Below, in pieces: positions 51,773-58,524 of a DNA stretch of 64,000 bases. Position numbers and translations under genes: made by a program. Origin of the DNA: Alphaproteobacteria bacterium (GTDB lineage: Bacteria; Pseudomonadota; Alphaproteobacteria; UBA828). How positions within the stretch are numbered: position 1 is the stretch's first letter; each line of letters opens with the position of its first letter. The notes below the pieces were generated by a model. It was given only the letters and a program-made list of their open reading frames with translations, did no database searches and had not been told where the DNA came from. The stretch is from contig WTGU01000120.1 of NCBI GenBank assembly GCA_011523425.1, forward strand, positions 18,809 through 82,808, in the 5' to 3' direction.

Positions 51773-52984
51773 TTGAGCCGCGAGCCCGCGTCCGGCGCAG
51801 CCACCCGCTGGGACATCGTGCTGATGGCGCTCGGCGCCGGGATCCTGGCTGGCTTCCAGGTCGGCAAGGTGCCGCCGGCGCTGCCGGTGCTGCGGGAAAG
51901 CCTCGGCCTCGATCTCGTCACCGCAGGCTTTCTCACCTCGATCTACTATGCGATCGGCGCCGTCTTCGCCGTGGCCGTGGGGCTGCTCTCCGATCAGGCG
52001 GGCCCGCGGCGCCTGATGCTCGCCGGTGTCGTCTTCCTCAGCGTGGGCAGCCTCCTCGGCGGCCTGGTGAGCGGCAGCACCCTGCTGCTGGTGGCGCGCT
52101 TCGTCGAGGGATTCGGCTTCGTGGGCGTGACCGTGACCGCGCCCAAGCTGATCGCCGCGGCCGCCCGCCCCCGCGACCAGGGTCTCGCCTTCGGCATCTG
52201 GGGCGCCTACATGCCGCTCGGCATGGCCATCGCCATGCTGATCGCGCCGTCGCTGCTCGACGCCGTGGGCTGGCGCGGCTTCTGGCTCGTGGGCGCGGCG
52301 CTGGCGGCGCTCTTCGGGGTGGCGCTGGCCTGGAGCCTGCTGCCGCGCCGCTGGCCGGTCGTCTTCGTCGCCGAGGCGCTCGACTGGTCCGGCGTGGGCG
52401 CGACGCTCTCGCGCGCGGCGCTCTGGCTCTTCGGCCTCTCGTTCGCGCTCTACACGCTGCAGTGGTTCGCCATCATGACCTGGCTGCCCACCTTCCTGAT
52501 CGAGACCCAGGGGCGCAGCGCATCCGGCGCGGCCATATGGGGCGCGATGGTGGTGGCGGTCAACGCGCTCGGCAATTTCGCCGCCGCCTGGCTGATGCAC
52601 CGGCGCGCGCCACGCTGGGCGCTGGTCGGAATCGCCTTCTGCGCGATGGGGGGCGCGTCCGCCGGTGTGTTCATCGCCGGCACCCCGGGCGACCTCAAGG
52701 TCGTGCTCGCGTTCGTCTTCAGCGCCGTCGGCGGGCTGCTGCCGGCGGCAGCCATCGCCGGTGCCGCCGCGCACGCGCCGCGCGCGGCCTTCGTCGCCAT
52801 GGCGAGCGGCTTCGTGGTGCAGGGCGCCGCCCTCGGCAGCCTGCTGGGGCCGCCGCCATCACCGGCGGCGGTGGAGGGGCTCGGCGGGTGGGCCGCCTCC
52901 TGGTGGGTGATGCTCGCCGTCTCCGCCGCCGGTCTCGGTCTCGTGGCCGGCCTCGTCGCGACGGACCGCCTGCGCCACCGCTGA
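51773..52984 (+). CDS. MFS transporter
   Basis: A 403-aa protein with about 12 membrane segments. The A-motif-like loop is GLLSDQAGPRRLM between helices 2 and 3. FGIWGAYMPLGMAIAML and LPAAAIAGAAAHAP are in the membrane. It resembles cyanate/nitrate-type and drug-efflux MFS proteins. TTG start at 51773 with GAGG 6 nt upstream; no ATG fits better. Lies 63 nt after the aminotransferase and probably moves a substrate or product of that locus. Confidence 0.75.
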   Translation: MSREPASGAATRWDIVLMALGAGILAGFQVGKVPPALPVLRESLGLDLVTAGFLTSIYYAIGAVFAVAVGLLSDQAGPRRLMLAGVVFLSVGSLLGGLVSGSTLLLVARFVEGFGFVGVTVTAPKLIAAAARPRDQGLAFGIWGAYMPLGMAIAMLIAPSLLDAVGWRGFWLVGAALAALFGVALAWSLLPRRWPVVFVAEALDWSGVGATLSRAALWLFGLSFALYTLQWFAIMTWLPTFLIETQGRSASGAAIWGAMVVAVNALGNFAAAWLMHRRAPRWALVGIAFCAMGGASAGVFIAGTPGDLKVVLAFVFSAVGGLLPAAAIAGAAAHAPRAAFVAMASGFVVQGAALGSLLGPPPSPAAVEGLGGWAASWWVMLAVSAAGLGLVAGLVATDRLRHR

Positions 52985-53093
52985 GGTGGATATATCAAGT
53001 CGGGTCTGGCGCGGTGCCAGCGGTAATGATATGGGGGCGGCCCAGCGAAGGGGTGCCAGGGCTGCGTCGTCCGGACGCAGGGGGAGAGAGTTC

Positions 53094-53432
53094 ATGGAAG
53101 TGACGACCGAACGGCAGAACGGCGTGCTGTCCGCCCTCGTGAGCGGCCGTGTCGATTCCACCAATGCCAGGGAGTTCGAGGAGCAGATCAGACACGCGAT
53201 CGAGGACGACGACCGCGCCGTGATCATGGACTTCGAGCAGCTCGCCTACATCAGCAGTGCGGGCTTGCGCGCCGTGCTGATGACTGCGAAGAACCTGTGG
53301 AGGCGGGAGGCGACGTTCGCGCTCTGCGCGCTGCCGGACGTGGTGCGGGAGGTCTTCGAGGTGAGTGGCTTCGACAAGATCATCACCATCCATCCGTCTC
53401 GGGAAGAGGCGCTGGCAGCCGTCGAGGGATGA
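53094..53432 (+). CDS. STAS-domain anti-sigma factor antagonist
   Basis: A 112-aa single STAS domain: VSGRVDSTNAREFEEQI, then VIMDFEQLAYISSAGLRAVL with the conserved Ser pair 54-55 at the phosphorylation site. Related to SpoIIAA/RsbV. It would bind a serine kinase/anti-sigma factor, none of which is in the window. ATG 53094 follows GGGGGAGAG. Its TGA ends just before the GPP34 gene. Confidence 0.82.
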   Translation: MEVTTERQNGVLSALVSGRVDSTNAREFEEQIRHAIEDDDRAVIMDFEQLAYISSAGLRAVLMTAKNLWRREATFALCALPDVVREVFEVSGFDKIITIHPSREEALAAVEG

Positions 53433-53449
53433 CGGCGGGGGGCCATGCG

Positions 53450-54106
53450 ATGCTGACCTTTACCGAGGAGATTCTGCTCCTTCTGCTCGACGACGAGGAC
53501 GGCTCCTTCGCGCCCATCCCCAAGTCCACGCTCTCGTGCGCGATCGCGGGCGCCGTGCTGATGGACCTCGCCTTCGCCAACCGGATCGACACCGACCCCG
53601 AGGCGCTCGTGGTCAGCGATCCGACGCCCACCGGCACTCCCATGCTCGATACCACGCTGGCGAAGATCGCGGCACACGAGCCGGGATCGGACACGCGGAC
53701 CTGGATCAGGGTGCTCTCCGTCGAGGATTCGCCCGGCATTCGCGAGCAGGCGCTGGAGAGCCTGGTGGCGCGCGGCATCGTGACGCGGCGCGAGGAGAGG
53801 GTGCTCTGGGCCTTCCGCGCCCGGCGCTATCCCACGATCGACGGCAACGTGGAGCAGGAGGTCAAGCTGCGCATCGGGGAGGTCCTGCACTCCGACGAGA
53901 TTCCCCACCCGCGCGATGTCGCGCTCATCGGCCTGGTGGACGCCTGCGACCTCCTGCGCGACATCTTCCCCGGCACCGACATCGAGCGACTGCGCCCGCG
54001 CGTCGACCAGCTCCGCCAGATGGACCTGATCGGCCGCGAGCTCGCCGGCGCCATCACGGACATCGAGCACACAGTGACCATGGCCCTCTCGGGCGCCCCC
54101 TACTAG
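53450..54106 (+). CDS. GPP34/GOLPH3-family protein
   Basis: A 218-aa protein matching the GOLPH3 (GPP34) family: LTFTEEILLLLLDDEDGSF, LSCAIAGAVLMDLAFANRI, LVARGIVTRREERVLWAF and ALIGLVDACDLLRDIF. In eukaryotes GOLPH3 binds phosphatidylinositol 4-phosphate on Golgi membranes. Bacterial members are common in actinobacteria, and their role is not known. An alternative ATG at 53429 overlaps the STAS stop; I prefer 53450 for the GGGGGG upstream. Coupled to the STAS gene. Confidence 0.8.
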   Translation: MLTFTEEILLLLLDDEDGSFAPIPKSTLSCAIAGAVLMDLAFANRIDTDPEALVVSDPTPTGTPMLDTTLAKIAAHEPGSDTRTWIRVLSVEDSPGIREQALESLVARGIVTRREERVLWAFRARRYPTIDGNVEQEVKLRIGEVLHSDEIPHPRDVALIGLVDACDLLRDIFPGTDIERLRPRVDQLRQMDLIGRELAGAITDIEHTVTMALSGAPY

Positions 54107-54174
54107 AGTCCCGATCTCGACGCTCGCGTGATTTCCGAGTGGGCGTCCGACCTGCGCGGACCATCCGATTTCAT

Positions 54175-54222
54175 CGTCATGCCCGGACATGCCCCGCCTC
54201 GTTCCGGGGGCCGGCCATGACG
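54175..54222. repeat. Imperfect inverted repeat (CGTCATG element)
   Basis: CGTCATGCCCGG (54175-54186) and CCGGCCATGACG (54211-54222) form a 12-bp inverted repeat with one mismatch and a 24-nt loop. It resembles the intergenic CGTCATGCCC...GGCATGACG elements common in alphaproteobacterial genomes. Confidence 0.55.
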
Positions 54223-54565
54223 CGACGGGGGCCGAACACCGCTCCCTCACGTGGCGACCGGAAGTGGGATTCGCCAAGGGGGGGCATGCGGGATTTCGTG
54301 GGATAGCGAGGGATTCCGCGGGGTCTGGTGGCCTCCATATCCCACTTGAGCACCTGAATCCCGCTTGAGCACCGGCTCCCCCGCCACGCCCCGCTCCTTC
54401 CCGCTCGTCTCCGCTCTCGCCCATCATGCCGCAACCCTCGCACGACCACTCCACGAGCGGCACCGCACCATGGTCCGGGGAATAGGAGGAGGCGGCCCGC
54501 CGACGGCGGACCATCGCACCATCGCGCCATCTCCGAGAGTCGGGATTGCAGAGGCAGGTCACGAC

Positions 54566-54580
54566 TGTTATACAATAACA
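54566..54580 (+). promoter_or_regulatory. Zur-box-like palindrome upstream of the His-rich outer-membrane protein
   Basis: TGTTAT-ACA-ATAACA is a perfect palindrome with a 3-nt centre, 80 nt before the start codon. It differs at only two central bases from TGTTATAATATAACA-type sites bound by the zinc-uptake regulator Zur. The downstream gene encodes a zinc-binding-like protein, which fits zinc-starvation induction. Confidence 0.6.
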
Positions 54581-54659
54581 TAGTCGATGGCCGATGAAGC
54601 CGGCAGGCGGGCTGCGGTTCGCTTCGGGCGTTGCCATTGCAGGTTAGGGGGAGAAGGAC

Positions 54660-56351
54660 ATGCGATACGCCGTTGGCATCGCCGCGACCGTTGCGGTTGC
54701 GGCTTCTCTTGCAGCACCGCGGGCGGAAGCCCAGACGGAGAGCGACGTTCCCTTCGCCGCCGGTCTGGCACTGGAGATTCAGGCGCTCAGGGAGGACTAC
54801 GAAGCCCGGATCAGGGCGCTGGAAGAGCAGCTCGAGGCGCTGCGGTCGGGCTCCCCCGGCGAGCCGGCCGGCCACGACGATCATGGCCATGACGATCACG
54901 GCCACGAACCCCACGCCGAGGACGATCACGGCCACGAACCCCACGACGACATGGGGGCGCACGGCGCGCCCGACGTGAGCATCGCCGCGGTTCTGAGGGG
55001 GATGGTCACGTCCCACTCGGCCGAGGACGCGTCGCCCGCCGGCTTCCGTTTCGGCCACGAAAGCGAGCGCCCGCCGGAGGGCTTCTCGCTCGGTCACAGC
55101 GAGCTGGCGTTGTCGAGCGAGGTCAGCGACGCATTGAAGGGTTCTGTCGTGCTCGGACTCGGTGCGCACCCGGGCGAGCCTGCGGAGCTGGAGATCGAGG
55201 AGGCGTACATCCGCACCCTGCCGGGCGCCGGCCTGCCGTCGGGCCTGAGCCTGACCGCCGGCCGCGCTCTCTGGAACTTCGGCTATCTCAACGAGCGTCA
55301 CGCGCACGAGGACGACTTCAGCGACCGCCCCCTGCCTTATCGGGCCTTCCTCGACGGCGCGTACAACGATGACGGTGTCGAGCTCGCGCTGTCGTTGCCC
55401 GGCAGCGTCCGCACCGAGGTGGGCGGCGGCCTGTTCCGCGGCGACGATCGTCCCTTCGGCGGCTCCGACACCGGCCGCCGGGCGTGGTCGGCCTTTGCCC
55501 GCGTCGGCGGGGACATGGGTCGCGGCTCGTCCTGGAGGATCGGCGCCTCGATCCTTGGCGGGAGGGTCATCGGCGGCGACGGCGGCCATGCGCACGGCCA
55601 CGACGACGATCACGACGCGCACGGCCACGACGACGATCACGACATGCACGACCATGACGACGACCACGACATGAACGGGCATGACGACGACCACGATATG
55701 CACGACCACGACGATGACCACGACATGCATGATCACGACGATGATCACGACATGAACGGGCATGACGACGACCACGACATGCATGGCCACGACGATGACG
55801 ACGACATGCACGATCACGACGACGACCACGACATGAACGGGCATGACGACGACGACAACCACGCCGACGAGGATTTCGCGCCGTCGGACTTCTTCTACGA
55901 CGGCATGTTCAGCGGCGACCGGCAGCTCCTCGGCGCCGACGTCCGCTACGCCTGGTCGCCCACCGGCGACGCCAGGCAGAGCCAGTTGATCCTCCAGGGC
56001 GAGCACTTCTGGCAGACGGACGCGGGCACCTACACGCTGGAAGACGACGCGATGGAGGAGCACACGCTGGCGAGCGACGGCAGCAGCGCCGGGTGGTACG
56101 CGCAGGCCGTCTACAAGGTCGCGCCGGAATGGCGGCTCGGCGTGCGCTATGCCCGCCTCCGCCCGTCGAACATGGCGGAAACCGACCACGACCCGAGCGC
56201 GATCGCCGTCATGGGCGACTGGACGACCAGCCGGTACGGGCAGGTGCGCCTGCAGTACAACCGGGAATCGATGATGAGCGGCGAGGAGGACAATCAGCTC
56301 ATCCTCCAGTACACGGTCAGTCTGGGCGGGCACGCCGGTCACGACCACTGA
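54660..56351 (+). CDS. His/Asp-rich outer-membrane beta-barrel protein, probable zinc uptake
   Basis: A 563-aa exported protein. Residues 1-25 are a signal peptide (to AEAQ-TES), 26-60 a short coiled coil (ALEIQALREDYEARIRAL), and 74-106 a first His-rich patch (GHDDHGHEPHAEDDHGH). After that comes a porin-like beta-barrel with alternating strands ending SLGGHAGHDH. A second His/Asp patch, about residues 311-400, is a tandem repeat with HDDDHDM units (DNA 55590-55862). Such patches lie in periplasmic or surface loops and bind Zn or similar metals. With the Zur-like box 80 nt upstream, induction by zinc limitation is likely. Export or buffering cannot be excluded. Confidence 0.8.
   Translation: MRYAVGIAATVAVAASLAAPRAEAQTESDVPFAAGLALEIQALREDYEARIRALEEQLEALRSGSPGEPAGHDDHGHDDHGHEPHAEDDHGHEPHDDMGAHGAPDVSIAAVLRGMVTSHSAEDASPAGFRFGHESERPPEGFSLGHSELALSSEVSDALKGSVVLGLGAHPGEPAELEIEEAYIRTLPGAGLPSGLSLTAGRALWNFGYLNERHAHEDDFSDRPLPYRAFLDGAYNDDGVELALSLPGSVRTEVGGGLFRGDDRPFGGSDTGRRAWSAFARVGGDMGRGSSWRIGASILGGRVIGGDGGHAHGHDDDHDAHGHDDDHDMHDHDDDHDMNGHDDDHDMHDHDDDHDMHDHDDDHDMNGHDDDHDMHGHDDDDDMHDHDDDHDMNGHDDDDNHADEDFAPSDFFYDGMFSGDRQLLGADVRYAWSPTGDARQSQLILQGEHFWQTDAGTYTLEDDAMEEHTLASDGSSAGWYAQAVYKVAPEWRLGVRYARLRPSNMAETDHDPSAIAVMGDWTTSRYGQVRLQYNRESMMSGEEDNQLILQYTVSLGGHAGHDH
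55590..55862 (+). repeat. In-frame tandem repeat encoding HDDDHDM units
   Basis: About ten 24-bp units coding for HDDDHDM with HD, NG or HG between, in roughly 270 bp. Units are related but not identical at the DNA level (GAC/GAT switching), so selection appears to act on the protein. Copy number may vary between strains. Confidence 0.85.
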
Positions 56352-56730
56352 GCGGCGTCGCGACGCCGTGGCGCTGGAGGGGAGAGGCGGTATCGACTAG
56401 CCCGCATTTCTCACCATGGTCACGGCCTGCGTCGCGCCCCAGGCGTTCGATCCGCCAGGAGCGGGCCGAAAAGCGTATCGGGGACTACGGTTGAGGCCCA
56501 CGACACAGCGGGCGGGCGCCTGGGCGCGACCCGAAGGGCGGCGCTCTCCGGTCGACAGTGTGCGTCGAGACGCTTGCCCGATGTCCCGCGTCGCGCCGAA
56601 GGCGCGCGTACCCGCGCGACGCGCTGCACGCCTCTCCTACCCTGTCGGCCGGACACCGCCGCGCAGACCATGGCCATGGTGAGTAGTGCGGGCTAGCATC
56701 CGGGCAGGCACCATCTGACGGGGACCGGCC
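56352..56730. other. 379-nt non-coding spacer, mostly the inverted-repeat element
   Basis: The spacer begins with GGCGTCGCGACGCC (a perfect palindrome at 56353-56366), then contains the inverted-repeat element 56397-56696. No ORF in it resembles a known protein, and no promoter was clear upstream of the next gene. Confidence 0.5.
56397..56696. mobile_element. MITE-like element with 23-nt terminal inverted repeats
   Basis: CTAGCCCGCATTTCTCACC... at 56397-56419 is matched on the opposite strand by 56674-56696 (...GGTGAGTAGTGCGGGCTAG), 21 of 23 positions. The palindromic CTAG at both outer edges could be a 4-bp target duplication as made by IS5-family elements. The interior, about 254 bp, encodes no recognisable transposase. 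Best read as a non-autonomous or decayed element. Confidence 0.6.
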
Positions 56731-57585
56731 TTGATCCTGCTCACCGGCGCGACCGGCACGACCGGGAGCGCCACCGTCGCCCAGTTGCGCGGGACGAACC
56801 GTCCGTTCCGCATCATGAGCCGCGACGTCGCCCGCGCGAGGCGGCAGTTCGGCTCAGGCCTCGACTATGTCGAGGGCGATTTCGCCGACCCGGGCACCCT
56901 CGATGCCGCATTCGACGGCATCGAGACCCTCTCGCTCCTCTGCGCCTTCTCCGAATCGATGGTCGAGCTCGAGCTCAACGCCGTCGCGGCCGCCGAGCGG
57001 GCCGGCATCCGTCGCATCGTCAAGATGTCGGCGATCAAGGCCGCGCCCGACGCGCCGACCACCATCCGCCGCTGGCACGGGGTGATCGAGCGGCGCATCA
57101 ACGAATCGGGGATCGCCTACACGCACCTCTGGCCCAACGCCTTCATGCAGAATTTCAGGCGTTTCGTGCCCCTCATCAGGGAGCGGGGGGAGTTCTACGC
57201 ACCGGTGGGGGAGGCGCGGATATCGCTGGTCGAGATCGAGGACGTGGCCGCGGTGACGGTCGCGGCACTCGTCGAAGACGGGCACGAGGGCGAGACCTAC
57301 GAGATCACCGGGCCGGCGGCGATCTCCTATGCCGAGTGCGCGGCGATCCTCACGCAGGAGCTTGGCAGGCCGGTGCGCTACGTCTCCGTCAGCGACGACG
57401 AGGCGCGGGCCGCGCTCGGGGCCGCCGGCATCGGGCCCAAGGCGGCGCAGGCGCTGGTCGAGATCGACGGCCTGTTCCGGGATGGATTCGGCGCGCCCGT
57501 GACCGACGTGGTCGAGCGCGTGACCGGGCGCGCGCCCCGCGATTTCCGCACCTTCGCGCGGGAGAACGCGGCGCTCTTCCGCTAG
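56731..57585 (+). CDS. NmrA-like NAD(P)-binding reductase
   Basis: A 284-aa atypical short-chain dehydrogenase with glycine motif ILLTGATGTTGSATVAQL, then VEGDFADPGTL, IVKMSAIKAAPD and LWPNAFMQNF. The family includes NmrA regulators and NAD(P)H:quinone or azo-reductase QOR2-like enzymes. TTG start at 56731; the ribosome site is weak. The allantoinase-like gene follows 13 nt on. Confidence 0.78.
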   Translation: MILLTGATGTTGSATVAQLRGTNRPFRIMSRDVARARRQFGSGLDYVEGDFADPGTLDAAFDGIETLSLLCAFSESMVELELNAVAAAERAGIRRIVKMSAIKAAPDAPTTIRRWHGVIERRINESGIAYTHLWPNAFMQNFRRFVPLIRERGEFYAPVGEARISLVEIEDVAAVTVAALVEDGHEGETYEITGPAAISYAECAAILTQELGRPVRYVSVSDDEARAALGAAGIGPKAAQALVEIDGLFRDGFGAPVTDVVERVTGRAPRDFRTFARENAALFR

Positions 57586-57598
57586 GGCCGCCGGGCGG

Positions 57599-58510
57599 AT
57601 GGGCGATACCCCCTATCCCCGCGACATGGTGGGCTACGGCCGCGACCGGCCGCACCCGCGCTGGCCGGGCGAGGCGCGCATCGCCGTGCAGTTCGTCATC
57701 AACTACGAGGAGGGCGCGGAGAACAGCGTGCTCCACGGCGACGCCGGCTCGGAGACGCTGCTGACCGAGTTCGGCTTCGTGGAGCCCCGCATCGGCGAGC
57801 GCGCGCTGCCGATCGAATCCATGTACGAGTTCGGTAGTCGCGTCGGCTTCTGGCGCCTCCACCAGCTCTTCACCGAGCGCGGCGTGCCGGTCACGGTCTT
57901 CGGCGTCACCATGGCGCTCGCGCGCAACCCGGACGCGGTCGCCGCGATGGTCGAGGCGGAGTGGGAGATCGCGAGCCACGGTTACCGCTGGATCGACTAT
58001 CACGCCGTGCCCGAGGCAGACGAGCGCGCGCATATCGAGAAAACGATCGCGATCCAGCGAGAGCTCACCGGCACGCGCCCGCTCGGCTACTTCCTCGGCC
58101 GCCGCAGCCCCAACACCGTGCGCCTCGTGGCGGAGGAGGGCGGCTTCCTCTACAGCCAGGATTCCTATGCCGACGAGCTGCCTTACTGGGTGGAAGAAGC
58201 CGGCCGGCGCCTGCTGATGATCCCCTACACGGCAGATCACAACGACCACCGCTTCGCCACCGCGCCGGGCTTCGACTGGGGCGAGCCCTTCCTCGCCTAC
58301 CTGAAGGACGCCTTCGACGTGCTCTACGAGGAAGGCAGCGCAATGCCCGGCATGATGAGCATTGGCCTGCACAGCCGGTTGGTCGGCCGGCCGGGCCGCT
58401 TCGCAGCGCTCCGGCGCTTCGTCGACCACGTGCTGGCCCACGACCGGATCTGGCTCTGCCGCGGCATCGACATCGCCAACCACTGGCGGGCGCGAGGGGA
58501 CGCGGGCTAG
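57599..58510 (+). CDS. puuE: PuuE-like allantoinase (polysaccharide deacetylase fold)
   Basis: A 303-aa NodB-fold protein of the cofactor-independent allantoinase group: NYEEGAENSVLHGD, FGSRVGFWRL, GVPVTVFGV, EIASHGYRWIDY, LGRRSPNTVRLVAEEGG and IGLHSRLVGRPGR. It hydrolyses allantoin to allantoate in purine degradation. ATG 57599 with GGGCCGCCGGGCGG only weakly ribosome-site-like. No other ureide genes are adjacent, so the substrate might be a related cyclic amide. Confidence 0.8.
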   Translation: MGDTPYPRDMVGYGRDRPHPRWPGEARIAVQFVINYEEGAENSVLHGDAGSETLLTEFGFVEPRIGERALPIESMYEFGSRVGFWRLHQLFTERGVPVTVFGVTMALARNPDAVAAMVEAEWEIASHGYRWIDYHAVPEADERAHIEKTIAIQRELTGTRPLGYFLGRRSPNTVRLVAEEGGFLYSQDSYADELPYWVEEAGRRLLMIPYTADHNDHRFATAPGFDWGEPFLAYLKDAFDVLYEEGSAMPGMMSIGLHSRLVGRPGRFAALRRFVDHVLAHDRIWLCRGIDIANHWRARGDAG

Positions 58511-58524
58511 GTTTCGAAGCGGCC

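Larger units (their letters stand above)
54107..54659. other. 553-nt spacer with intergenic repeats and a Zur-like operator
   Basis: No gene is visible. The spacer holds a 12-bp inverted repeat (54175-54222), a 16-bp direct repeat (ATCCCACTTGAGCACC at 54339-54354 and ATCCCGCTTGAGCACC at 54358-54373, one mismatch), and the operator at 54566-54580. GGTTAGGGGGAGAAGG just before 54660 is the ribosome site of the next gene. Confidence 0.6.

Noticed and set aside
50416..53103. An 895-codon plus-strand frame across the aminotransferase and MFS genes
   Set aside because: Shadow frame, Arg/Gly-rich, no domain, while both real genes show conserved motifs in other frames.
55590..55862. A CRISPR-like or minisatellite array
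   Set aside because: Regular 24-bp units without spacers that keep the reading frame of the His/Asp-rich protein; they are coding repeats.
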